Shown in pieces: positions 1-6,627 of a stretch of 26,228 nt of DNA. The stretch is from NCBI GenBank assembly GCA_040757795.1, contig JBFLWG010000012.1, forward strand, positions 1-26,228, in the 5' to 3' direction. The notes below the pieces were generated by a model. The model was not told the DNA's origin. It made no database searches and saw only the letters and a program-made list of their open reading frames with translations. A program made the translations under genes and the position numbers. This stretch comes from DYTO01 sp040757795. GTDB taxonomy: Archaea; Hadarchaeota; Hadarchaeia; Hadarchaeales; Hadarchaeaceae. The number at the start of each line of letters is the position of its first letter. Position 1 is the first letter of the stretch.

Positions 1-862
1 TGGTGAAGAACTGCTCCTCGCGCGTCATCACCAGCCTGACCGCCTTGCCGCCCGCCTTCTTTGAAAGCAAAAGCACGAGCGGCTCCCAGTGCAGCCCCGC
101 CTTCCCGCCGAACCCGCCGCCGAGGTAGGGCACGACGACGTTCACCATGTGCATCGGGACCTCCAGCCCCACGCTGAGGAGGTGCCTGACGGCGAAAGGC
201 GACTGGGCGCTAGTCCAGACGTTGATCTGGCCGTTGGGGAGCCACTGCCCTATGCATGTGTGGGTCTCCATCTGGACGTTCTGCACCTGCGGCTGGCGGT
301 ACTCGTTTTCCACTATGAAGTCGGCCTCCTTGAAGCCGCGCTCGATGTCGCCCTTCCTGAGCTTGAAGTGGTTTGCCATGTTGGTGCCGGGCTTGGGGTA
401 GATGAACGGGGCGTGCCTGTAGTCGCCCAGCTTTTCGTGAACGAGAATCGACGTGTCGTCTCTGGCCTTGTTGATGTCGAAGACTCCCGGCAGCGGCTCG
501 TAGTCAACCTTTATCAGTTCGACCGCCCTCTCGGCTATCTCCTCGGTGTCGGCCGCAACCGCAGCCACTGGCTCCCCGACGTGCCGGACCTTATCCACAG
601 CCAAAACTGTTTTGTCGCTCATGTAGATGCCGAACCTCTGATGGGCCTCCTCGCCCGTCAGGACGGCGCGGACACCTGAAAGCCTCTCGGCCTCGCTCGT
701 GTCGATTTTCAGTATTTTAGCGTGGGCGTGCGGGCTCTTCAATAACCTGGTGTAAAGCATCCCTGGGAACCTGAGGTCGCCAGTGTAAACTGCCGTGCCG
801 GTGACCTTTTCAACCGCATCGAGGCGCGGGATGTCCTTCCCGACGTAAGAATATTTCACCAT
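1..862 (-). CDS. Molybdenum hydroxylase large subunit (xanthine dehydrogenase / CoxL family), C-terminus outside window
   Basis: Reading leftwards from ATG 862, the minus strand is open to the window edge (about 287 residues). It encodes the N-terminal part of the molybdopterin-binding large subunit of the xanthine dehydrogenase / aldehyde oxidase / CO dehydrogenase family. Visible signatures are the early DAVEKVTGTAVYTGD segment, YTRLLKSPHAHAKI, VRHVGEPVAAVAAD, QMETH, and the glycine-rich GGGFGGK loop near residue 250 that contacts the Mo cofactor. Such subunits hydroxylate purines, aldehydes or CO together with FAD and 2Fe-2S subunits, which are not in this window. The region that separates CoxL from XdhA types lies beyond base 1, so the substrate is open. 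An AT-rich box near 890-902 could be its TATA element for a nearly leaderless mRNA. Family assignment is firm; substrate unknown. Confidence 0.88.
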   Translation of the reverse strand, partial: MVKYSYVGKDIPRLDAVEKVTGTAVYTGDLRFPGMLYTRLLKSPHAHAKILKIDTSEAERLSGVRAVLTGEEAHQRFGIYMSDKTVLAVDKVRHVGEPVAAVAADTEEIAERAVELIKVDYEPLPGVFDINKARDDTSILVHEKLGDYRHAPFIYPKPGTNMANHFKLRKGDIERGFKEADFIVENEYRQPQVQNVQMETHTCIGQWLPNGQINVWTSAQSPFAVRHLLSVGLEVPMHMVNVVVPYLGGGFGGKAGLHWEPLVLLLSKKAGGKAVRLVMTREEQFFT

Positions 863-1002
863 TCGACCGGATTTTCGTCGGAGTGGGCTGTTAAAAAATT
901 ATCGCTGGCGTGCCGTAATTGGCCGCATTTTTCTCCCTTAAATACCTCGGCCACGCAAAGCTTCGGCGGGAGAACTACGAAGAACATGAAAAAGAAAAAA
1001 CG

Positions 1003-1034
1003 CGGCATAACGGCCGCACAACAACCCTCATCAA
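1003..1034 (+). repeat. Degenerate copy of the tRNA-like gene's D-arm/anticodon-arm 5' part
   Basis: Bases 1016-1034 match 1095-1113 at 18 of 19 positions. The 13 bases to the left match 1082-1094 at 8 of 13. The spacing is exactly 79 bases. No acceptor or T-arm is visible around this copy, so it looks like a decayed partial duplication of the tRNA-like gene at 1075-1166. Confidence 0.6.
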
Positions 1035-1074
1035 GCAATTTACTCTTCGTGTTGTTTGATAAAAAAGTTTCGGT

Positions 1075-1166
1075 GCCAGCGTGGTGTAATGGCAGCACAA
1101 CAGCCCTCATCAACTCCTCCGCGGGGGAGGAGAGCTGTAGTCGGGGTTCGATTCCCCGCGCTGGCA
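1075..1166 (+). tRNA. tRNA-like gene with an expanded anticodon arm (intron or pseudogene); isotype unclear
   Basis: The 92-nt cloverleaf has a perfect 7-bp acceptor stem (GCCAGCG with CGCTGGC), discriminator A, a D-arm with GG in its loop (GTGT/GCAC) and a perfect T-arm (CGGGG TTCGATT CCCCG). The anticodon stem ACAGC/GCTGT (1101-ish to 1138) encloses 29 bases instead of 7. These include a strong 7-bp hairpin CTCCTCC/GGAGGAG. A CCTC/GAGG helix with flanking unpaired bases loosely resembles an archaeal bulge-helix-bulge intron. However, no splicing I tried gives U33, and the variable loop is only 3 nt. It may be an intron-containing tRNA with a non-canonical splice site, or a tRNA pseudogene. 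The D-arm resembles Gln/Gly/Glu-type tRNAs, which is not enough to name an isotype. Confidence 0.6.
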
Positions 1167-1168
1167 TT

Positions 1169-1194
1169 GGCCCGTGCTCCGCGGTTCACGGGCC
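1169..1194 (+). terminator. Stem-loop just 3' of the tRNA-like gene
   Basis: GGCCCGTG at 1169-1176 pairs perfectly with CACGGGCC at 1187-1194 around a 10-base loop. It starts two bases after the tRNA discriminator, and a T-rich stretch (around 1201-1209) follows. It may end or protect the tRNA transcript. Archaeal terminators do not need hairpins, so the role is inferred. Confidence 0.4.
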
Positions 1195-1273
1195 ATACCA
1201 ATCTTTTGTTAACCGTTTTTGGTTCACAAAATACATTTAACAACCATTTAACAATTACATTCGGTGAAATCTG

Positions 1274-1999
1274 ATGGTCGCAGACCTGCTGGCGGCCGCC
1301 CTCCTCGGGGCTGCCGCGGTTTTGTACACGATGGGTGGATTTGCCGGGGGCTCTTTCTTCCTGGCGATACTTCTCTTTTCGGGGACGCCGGTCAGCCAAG
1401 CCGCGCTCTACGTCTTGATAATGAACCTGTTCTCGGCCGGAAGTTCTCTGCTCAGGTGGAAGGCGCACGCCTCGCGGGAGCTGCTCTGGTTTCTGGCTGG
1501 CTCCCTTCCGGCGGCGTTCATCGGCGGTCTAATCCCGCTCTCGAACGGTACCTTGAGGGCGATTATCGGCCTGCTGCTGGCCATCGGCGGAGTGACAGTG
1601 ATTTTTTCGACCACAAAGATTCGGCGGGTGCAGCTGAAAGTTCCGGTCAGGGTTGCCATAGGCGCTGCCATAGGATTCGTGGCTGGCCTCACGGGGATTG
1701 GAGGCGGCATCTACCTTGCCCCGGTGCTCGTCTTTTTAGGCGTGGCGAAGCCGAAGACAATCGCGGCCACGACGACTGTTTTCATACTCCTGAACTCGGT
1801 CTCCGGTTTGCTGGCGAGGACGACCCAGCTTGCGGCGCTGACCCCGAACCTGCTGCTGGTCGCAGCGATCCCGGCGGTCTTTGTCGCGGCGCAGGTCGGA
1901 AGCTACATCGGCTCGCACAGGTTTTCGCAGGCGAACGTCAGGCGGACGATAGGCGCAATACTTGTGGTCATCGGGTCCTACTTCAGCCTCGGCGGTTGA
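1274..1999 (+). CDS. TauE/SafE family membrane permease
   Basis: This 241-residue, highly hydrophobic protein has two similar halves, typical of the TauE/SafE (DUF81) family of putative sulfite, sulfonate or organic-anion transporters. The family hallmark glycine-rich loops are present: GGFAGGSFFL near residue 20 in the first half and AGLTGIGGGIYLAPVL near residue 140 in the second, each followed by the conserved Ala/Thr-rich helix. I see about eight membrane segments. The start is ATG 1274, preceded by GGTGA (1263-1267) at good spacing. AT-rich boxes at about 1232-1253 are candidate TATA elements. Substrate cannot be read from sequence. A second family member lies at 22320-23087. Confidence 0.85.
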   Translation: MVADLLAAALLGAAAVLYTMGGFAGGSFFLAILLFSGTPVSQAALYVLIMNLFSAGSSLLRWKAHASRELLWFLAGSLPAAFIGGLIPLSNGTLRAIIGLLLAIGGVTVIFSTTKIRRVQLKVPVRVAIGAAIGFVAGLTGIGGGIYLAPVLVFLGVAKPKTIAATTTVFILLNSVSGLLARTTQLAALTPNLLLVAAIPAVFVAAQVGSYIGSHRFSQANVRRTIGAILVVIGSYFSLGG

Positions 2000-2041
2000 C
2001 AATGAAAAACGTCTTGAAATAATATTTTGCAAATTTCGGCC

Positions 2042-2067
2042 ACAATAAATACACGAACGCATATAAC
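2042..2067 (+). promoter_or_regulatory. Promoter of the pilin-like gene pair
   Basis: An AT-rich box centred near 2048 (ACAATAAATACA) lies about 30 bases before the ATG at 2079, the usual distance for an archaeal TATA box of a nearly leaderless mRNA. A second AT-rich patch (CATATAAC) is closer to the start. Confidence 0.45.
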
Positions 2068-2078
2068 TGATAGGTTGC

Positions 2079-2444
2079 ATGGGAGCGCTAAACTACATCT
2101 CATACGTGGTCTTCGCGGCCATTTTCATCGGGATAGGCTTCACGCTGGTTTACCAGTACTCGCAGGGGGCAGCCGAGAGGGACTTCCTGGTCAGGGTGGA
2201 GGAGCTCTCAAACCAGATAAGGAACCTCTCGCTCCAGGACGCCGGCTCCTCGGCCAACTTTTCCATCACAGTCCCTTCGGGCTCGCAGCTCTCTTTTGAA
2301 AACACGATGGTGCTGGCGCAGGTGGGCGGCAGGGTGGAGAACTTCAACGCGGGGGTGGCCGTGAGCGGGCCGGCTTTCGACGGCGGCGGCTTCACTCTGA
2401 AGCTGCTGAGGACGCAGGAAGGGGTGACCGTCAGTGCGGCATGA
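2079..2444 (+). CDS. Small membrane-anchored pilin-like protein, function unknown
   Basis: The 121-residue protein has one hydrophobic segment at residues 6-28 and then an extracellular-type domain rich in Ser, Gly, Asn and beta-prone residues. The layout of a short N-terminus, one helix and a soluble beta-rich domain is that of type IV pilin-like or pseudopilin proteins. I see no recognisable class III signal peptide, so the link is by architecture only. Its stop overlaps the GTG start of the next gene by 11 bases, and the two proteins share the same plan, so they probably work together at the cell surface. I do not recognise a specific family. Confidence 0.6.
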   Translation: MGALNYISYVVFAAIFIGIGFTLVYQYSQGAAERDFLVRVEELSNQIRNLSLQDAGSSANFSITVPSGSQLSFENTMVLAQVGGRVENFNAGVAVSGPAFDGGGFTLKLLRTQEGVTVSAA

Positions 2445-3462
2445 AAAAGGCGGATCATCTTTCCCGCTCATCGTCATCTTTGGGGTCTTCCTTGCTTTCA
2501 TGGTGACTTTCATCTTCATCTCTATCTACTCGCAGCAGGGAAACGCGAGGGTGGACGAGGCGGCAAGAGACTTGGCCGAAGACCTTGCGAGGACGGCCTT
2601 TCTCGCGACGTCCAGCGGCCACCTCACTCCTCTCGACCTGCCCGGGAACTTGGCCGGCAGCTCATACTCCGTTGGGATAGTGGACAACAGCGCATTCCTC
2701 GTCAGCATCACGACCGGCAGGAGGGCGGGGAGCAGCTACAGCGCGGTGGCCAACGTGACCCTGAGCCTGGACGGGACGCTATCCGCCGGCAGCCGCATCT
2801 ACTTCCTGAAGGTCGGGAGCCAGCTAATCGTCAGCGACAGGCAGATGCAGGTGGCGGCGGAGAACGTCGTCGCGGCACCCTCGGGCAGCCCTCCTCAGTT
2901 TTACAACTTCGCGAAAAGCAACCCCAAGGAGGCGGCCGGAATCATGGCGTCATTCTTCCACCTGCTGGAGGTGGAGCCTGGGGCATCCTGGAACATCCTG
3001 ACCTACAGGTGGGACGGCGGCTCCCTCGTGACGCAGGCGGCAGCGCCCGGGAAATCTTCGACTCTGCGGGCGAGCGGGGCAGAAAATACCACTGATGTGG
3101 GGTTTGTGGACAACTCCTGGGTCGTGTCTGCCGTCGAGAACGCCGAAAACATCGGGAGCTTCACTTCATGCCCATCCGCGGAAAATGCCTATCTGGGCGG
3201 GTGGCTTTATTCCCAAGACATTATCATGGAGCACCTAAGGTCGAGGAGCTGGAAGAGGCTTCAGGACAACGCCATAGTCACCATCCCGGCGACCGTGAAC
3301 ATCCGCGCCGCCGCCGTGACCACGAACGTCTCGACATATCCCGCGTGGAAGGTCGCATTTGAAGGCCAGACGATTTTCTACAGGGCGATCCCGTGGTGGG
3401 AGCAGGAGAACACACCGGGGTTCCTTTTCCAGTCTTCGCCATCGATCTACCCAGTGGTCTGA
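2434..3462 (+). CDS. Membrane-anchored pilin-like protein with large outer domain, function unknown
   Basis: The 342-residue protein starts at GTG 2434, supported by GGGGTGA at 2421-2427. The ATG at 2441 is in another frame. A hydrophobic helix spans residues 11-31, followed by SIYSQQGNARVDEAARDLAEDLARTAF, which has the amphipathic look of the helical spine after a pilin membrane segment. The rest is Ser/Gly/Asn-rich and beta-prone with aromatic patches near the C-terminus. Only two cysteines are not clearly paired, and no enzyme motif is visible. Translation is probably coupled to the upstream smaller pilin-like gene. It may be a minor pilin or a surface protein of an archaeal type IV pilus-like system, but no ATPase or platform gene is nearby. 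Confidence 0.6.
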   Translation: MRHEKGGSSFPLIVIFGVFLAFMVTFIFISIYSQQGNARVDEAARDLAEDLARTAFLATSSGHLTPLDLPGNLAGSSYSVGIVDNSAFLVSITTGRRAGSSYSAVANVTLSLDGTLSAGSRIYFLKVGSQLIVSDRQMQVAAENVVAAPSGSPPQFYNFAKSNPKEAAGIMASFFHLLEVEPGASWNILTYRWDGGSLVTQAAAPGKSSTLRASGAENTTDVGFVDNSWVVSAVENAENIGSFTSCPSAENAYLGGWLYSQDIIMEHLRSRSWKRLQDNAIVTIPATVNIRAAAVTTNVSTYPAWKVAFEGQTIFYRAIPWWEQENTPGFLFQSSPSIYPVV

Positions 3463-3510
3463 AGCGGGTCGCAGCGCAGTAATTTCACGAGCGTTTGGCC
3501 GGGGCCATTT

Positions 3511-3523
3511 TCTCGTTTATAAG
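3511..3523 (+). promoter_or_regulatory. Strong TATA-like box pointing into the 3' end of thiL
   Basis: CTCGTTTATAAGG is a good archaeal TATA match, about 50 bases after the end of the pilin-like gene. About 30 bases downstream is ATG 3554, opening only a 15-codon frame that ends at 3601. The transcript would be antisense to the thiL 3' end. It may be chance or may drive a small RNA. Confidence 0.3.
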
Positions 3524-3570
3524 GAACCTCCGCCCCAATCTCCGGCGGGAAAGATGAGAAAAGCTGCGGT

Positions 3571-3584
3571 TGCGAATGTTCGCA
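3571..3584. repeat. Palindrome TGCGAA-TG-TTCGCA
   Basis: Perfect 6-bp arms flank a 2-base centre. It shares its arms with the 16-bp palindrome at 14735-14750 between por and the aldehyde oxidoreductase gene. Here it lies between two convergent genes, just before the thiL stop. It could be a weak hairpin or a protein-binding site. Confidence 0.4.
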
Positions 3585-3593
3585 TGCTCCAGA

Positions 3594-4574
3594 TCATCTG
3601 AAGTGCTCGTAGCCCCTGTCCGGCAGCCGCCTCTTCCTCCAGTTCTCAAAGACAAAAACCCCCTTTCCCCTTGATACCTTCCCTATCACCGTCGCCTTCG
3701 TCCCGAGCCTTTTCAATGCGTTCAAAACTTTTCTCCAGCCACCGGGCCTCACCGTGAAAAGCAGCTCAAAGTCCTCCCCGCCGTAAAGCACAAAGTCGTC
3801 CGGCCTGAACCCTCGCTCGTAACAGAGGCAGCTCACGAGCGGGTCCTCAGGGAGGCTCTCCCGCTCGATCTCGATCATCACGCCGCTCTCCTTGGCCAGC
3901 TGCCAGAGGTTGGCCGCGAGCCCGTCAGTTATGTCGACGGCCGAAGTGACCACGCCGCTTTTTCCCAGAGCCAGCCCCTCCCTGACCCTTGCGGCAGGCC
4001 TGAGCTGGGCGTCAGTCAGCGCCTTGAACCTCTTTTGCGGGAGTTTATCCATCAGGATCCTCAGCCCGGCAGATGCCGATCCGATGTTCCCCGTCACAGC
4101 GACCAGGTCCCCGGCCTCGGCCCCTGCCCTTGTGAGCGGCTTCCATTTCTTCACCCGCCCGAGAGCCACCCCGGCGATGATTATTTCGTCGCTTTCGTCG
4201 AGGTCCCCCCCGACCACGTATGTACCATACTCTTTCGCCACAGAGTCCATCTCGAGCATCATCCGCCTGACAAATGCCATGTCAAGCTTCCTCGGCAGGG
4301 CCACCGAGAAAAGCAGCCCGAGGGGCTCCGCCCCCATCGCCGCTAGGTCGCTGAGGTTGGTGACAACTGCCTTCCTAGCCATGTCCTCTGGGGTGGCGCC
4401 CGGAGGGAAGTGCGTGCTTGAGACGAGCATGTCCGTGGTCGCCACGAGCCCGGCGCCATCCAAGTCAATGACGGCCGCGTCGTCACCAATCCCTATCCTG
4501 ACCTTCGGCCCCTTCCTGAAGACCTTCCGCGCGACCTCTATCAGCTTTTTTTCCCCGACCTGGCTCAGCTTCAT
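3594..4574 (-). CDS. thiL: Thiamine-monophosphate kinase ThiL
   Basis: ThiL phosphorylates thiamine monophosphate to thiamine diphosphate using ATP, the last step of cofactor synthesis. Thiamine diphosphate is needed by the pyruvate:ferredoxin oxidoreductase encoded further right. The 326-residue protein has the family's hallmarks in order: an N-terminal GEKKLIE segment, GIGDDAAV near residue 30 (Mg/ATP site), TTDMLVSSTHF, the VGGDLDES motif, TGNIGSASAG, VDITDGLAANL, and the C-terminal GGEDFELLFTV. I chose ATG 4574, which gives the usual MKLSQVGEKK start. The frame stays open upstream to 4802, but that part overlaps pth2 and has no homology-like content. It is the last gene of a three-gene minus operon, 8 bases after pth2. 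Confidence 0.93.
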   Translation of the reverse strand: MKLSQVGEKKLIEVARKVFRKGPKVRIGIGDDAAVIDLDGAGLVATTDMLVSSTHFPPGATPEDMARKAVVTNLSDLAAMGAEPLGLLFSVALPRKLDMAFVRRMMLEMDSVAKEYGTYVVGGDLDESDEIIIAGVALGRVKKWKPLTRAGAEAGDLVAVTGNIGSASAGLRILMDKLPQKRFKALTDAQLRPAARVREGLALGKSGVVTSAVDITDGLAANLWQLAKESGVMIEIERESLPEDPLVSCLCYERGFRPDDFVLYGGEDFELLFTVRPGGWRKVLNALKRLGTKATVIGKVSRGKGVFVFENWRKRRLPDRGYEHFR

Positions 4575-4582
4575 GGGACCAC

Positions 4583-4942
4583 TCAAAGGAGGGGCAGCTT
4601 CCCTGTTATCTTGTCCACTTTTTCGGCTGGGGCCGGACCAATCGCGAGGGCCGTCACGGTCCCCGGCGGCAGCTCGGTTAGGCCGGCATCCTGCACAATG
4701 CCCTCGATGAGACCTGCTTCCTGCGCCATATCCTGAAGCTTCAGCAGATCCTTTTCCGCTTCCACCTCGACCACGACTTTTTTCTGGCCCTCCTCCAGCC
4801 ATCCCCTGAACAACTCGGGCCGCTCCCTCCTGGTTTTTTCAGCGGAAATCACGGAACCGTGCGCCACTTGGACTGCGATCTTCCCTGGGCTCATCCCAAG
4901 GTCCCTTCTGACAACAATGACCTGCTTGTACCTGAACATCAT
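4583..4942 (-). CDS. pth2: Peptidyl-tRNA hydrolase, archaeal/eukaryotic type (Pth2)
   Basis: Pth2 cleaves the ester bond of peptidyl-tRNAs dropped by stalled ribosomes, recycling tRNA in the cytosol. At 119 residues it has normal length. The N-terminus KQVIVVRRDLGMSPGKIAVQVAHGSV holds the conserved Lys, Asp and His positions of the Pth2 active site. The C-terminal part VQDAGLTELPPGTVTALAIGPAP is also typical. Its ATG at 4942 overlaps the stop of the upstream DUF1616-like gene (ATGA), and thiL follows after 8 bases, so the three are co-transcribed. An in-frame ATG at 4939 is a possible alternative start. Confidence 0.94.
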   Translation of the reverse strand: MMFRYKQVIVVRRDLGMSPGKIAVQVAHGSVISAEKTRRERPELFRGWLEEGQKKVVVEVEAEKDLLKLQDMAQEAGLIEGIVQDAGLTELPPGTVTALAIGPAPAEKVDKITGKLPLL

Positions 4943-5334
4943 GCCTTCTCCTCGGGCTTGGAGGAGTCAGGTGAAGCGCTCGGGTGCGCGGGCTTCGGCC
5001 TTCTCAACATCGAGAAAATTTTTCCGATCCCCTTGATGAACGCCCGCCAGTATGCTGAGACCACCGCGCCCCCTTTCCGGATGTAGACGCCGAAAAGCAG
5101 GACCCCGCTCGTCACCGCAACGGCGATTATGAAAGCCCCGAGCGTCAAGGAGCCGGCCCTCGCTATCGCGTAAGCCTCGTAAAGCATCACCATCGCGCCC
5201 AGGCCGAAGCTTGAGCCGATCCTAACCCAGAAGTCCATGTCCTCCATCCTCGGGTAAAGCACAAGCGCGAAGAGGAACCCTGGGATGAACACCAGCAGGG
5301 CCCCGGCTATGATGTACCCGATTATATCCAGCAT
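4939..5334 (-). CDS. Small membrane protein, DUF1616-like
   Basis: The 131-residue protein begins with a hydrophobic helix and then FIPGFLFALVLYPRMEDMDFWVRIGSSFGLG. That Pro-Gly turn, followed by an acidic/aromatic stretch and a second helix, resembles the N-terminal part of archaeal DUF1616 membrane proteins. A third hydrophobic segment is near residues 65-85. The C-terminal tail is charged and Pro/Ser-rich (PKPAHPSASPDSSKPEE) and is probably cytosolic. It heads the operon with pth2 and thiL and overlaps pth2 by four bases. Function is unknown, and the family link rests on the N-terminal pattern alone. Confidence 0.65.
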   Translation of the reverse strand: MLDIIGYIIAGALLVFIPGFLFALVLYPRMEDMDFWVRIGSSFGLGAMVMLYEAYAIARAGSLTLGAFIIAVAVTSGVLLFGVYIRKGGAVVSAYWRAFIKGIGKIFSMLRRPKPAHPSASPDSSKPEEKA

Positions 5335-5386
5335 CTTGCCACTCGTTAGGTTTTATCCCACCCACCCTAAAAGATTGAGGGTTGTT
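5335..5386. promoter_or_regulatory. Divergent promoter region, DUF1616-like operon / geranylgeranyl reductase
   Basis: The 52-base spacer separates divergent starts. GGTTTTATCCC (5349-5359) sits about 30 bases before the plus-strand ATG 5387 and can be read as a TATA-like element on either strand. A second AT-rich patch, CCTAAAAGA, lies around 5366-5375. Confidence 0.4.
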
Positions 5387-6577
5387 ATGAAGTGGGATGT
5401 GGCGATTGTCGGGGGAGGCCCGGCAGGGTGCTTCCTCGGGAGGAACCTCGCCAAGGAGGGCCTAGATGTCGTGATCATCGAGGAGCACGAGGAGATAGGT
5501 AGCAATGTCTGCTGCGCCGGAATCGTTGGCGCAAGCGGGCTCCAAGAGATCGGGATAAAACCCGGTAAATGGGTGCTGGGCGAGCTAAAGCGGGCGGTTT
5601 TTTACCCTCCGTCCGGGGAGCCTGCAAAATTCGGCAGGAAAAAGACCGAAGCCTTCGTCGTTGACAGGTCTTTGTTTGACATGTGGTTGGGCGAGGAGGC
5701 CGCGAAAGCCGGCGCAGCCGTGCTTCTGAATACCAGATGCACTGGCGTGAAGCTGGGGAAAGATTGGCAGGGGCTTCTACTTGAAGGGGCTGATGGCGGC
5801 TGGCTGAAGGCTAGGCTGGTGGTCGGCGCCGACGGCCCGGCCTCTGTAGTCGCAAGGGCCGCCGGGCTAAGAAGCTTGAAAGGCGTGACAAGATGTGCGC
5901 AGGTTGAGTGCAAGGCGGATGTCGATGCGAGTACCGCTGAAGTTTACCTGAGCAAAAAATTCGCCCCGGGATTCTTCGGGTGGGCAGTGAGGGCCGGGGA
6001 AAAAACCAGGATCGGGCTAGGCACAACCGAGGGGAACCCGGTAAAACTCCTCCAGTCCTTCATGAAACACCATCCTGTAATGTCGGCCAAGATCTCAAAT
6101 GTAAAAACAACTGGCTACTGCGCCGCCCCCATCCCGCCGCCCTTCTCCACCAAGATTTGCGCCGACGGGGTGATCCTCGTTGGCGACGCCGCCGGACAGG
6201 TGAAGCCTCTCACTGGCGGAGGCATCTACCTCGGCCTCTCCTGCGCAAGAATCGCCTCAGATGTCGTTGCCAAAACACTGGACCACCCGAGCGGAAAGAA
6301 CCTTGCCGAATATGAATCGCGCGTGAAGAAGAAGTTCGGCATGGAGGTCCAGATGGGCCTGAGGGGGAGGCGGGCCTTCCAGAGGATGTCAGACGATGAC
6401 CTAAAAGCTGTTGTCGAGCTTCTCCGGGACGAGGATGTGAAAAAACTGGTGGATGACAACTTCTCGTTCGACGACCACGGAAAGCTCCTCGGGGCGCTTG
6501 TGAAAAACGCTCCGGCCATTTTGAGAAAGGTCGGGGCTAGGCGTCTTGTAAAGTTCGCGAGGCTTTTCCTGACCTGA
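5387..6577 (+). CDS. Geranylgeranyl reductase family flavoprotein
   Basis: This family reduces the double bonds of geranylgeranyl chains on archaeal ether lipids, using FAD and a low-potential donor such as ferredoxin. The 396-residue protein begins with the FAD Rossmann motif DVAIVGGGPAGCFLGRNLA. It has the CCAGIVG cysteine pair near residue 45 typical of this family and the second FAD motif ILVGDAAGQVKPLTGGGIYLGL near residue 265. I start it at ATG 5387. The open frame extends 34 codons further left, but that part overlaps the divergent gene and precedes the Rossmann motif. Related proteins include other FAD oxidoreductases, so the exact lipid substrate is inferred. Confidence 0.85.
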   Translation: MKWDVAIVGGGPAGCFLGRNLAKEGLDVVIIEEHEEIGSNVCCAGIVGASGLQEIGIKPGKWVLGELKRAVFYPPSGEPAKFGRKKTEAFVVDRSLFDMWLGEEAAKAGAAVLLNTRCTGVKLGKDWQGLLLEGADGGWLKARLVVGADGPASVVARAAGLRSLKGVTRCAQVECKADVDASTAEVYLSKKFAPGFFGWAVRAGEKTRIGLGTTEGNPVKLLQSFMKHHPVMSAKISNVKTTGYCAAPIPPPFSTKICADGVILVGDAAGQVKPLTGGGIYLGLSCARIASDVVAKTLDHPSGKNLAEYESRVKKKFGMEVQMGLRGRRAFQRMSDDDLKAVVELLRDEDVKKLVDDNFSFDDHGKLLGALVKNAPAILRKVGARRLVKFARLFLT

Positions 6578-6595
6578 CGCCGGCTGAACAATCCC

Positions 6596-6604
6596 CTAAA
6601 ATAC
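6596..6604 (+). promoter_or_regulatory. TATA box of the MoaD-methyltransferase fusion gene
   Basis: CTAAAATAC is centred near 6600. It is 28 bases before ATG 6628 but only 19 before ATG 6619. For a leaderless archaeal mRNA this favours 6628, which also gives the normal MoaD N-terminus. Confidence 0.5.
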
Positions 6605-6627
6605 ACGCGACAAACATTATGTGGAAC

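Noticed and set aside
89..679. 196-codon open frame on the plus strand
   Set aside because: It is antisense to the clearly recognisable Mo-hydroxylase large subunit and has no family-like motif.
1075..1166. Opal-suppressor tRNA (anticodon UCA) and recoding of TGA
   Set aside because: The UCA reading requires C33 and an unproven splice. Many genes here end cleanly at TGA, so TGA is a normal stop.
3892..4710. 272-codon plus-strand frame
   Set aside because: It is the antisense shadow of thiL and pth2, low in complexity and without a start signal.
4575..4802. N-terminal extension of ThiL
   Set aside because: The extra 76 codons are Gly/Arg-rich read-through of pth2 in another frame. ThiL homology begins at ATG 4574.
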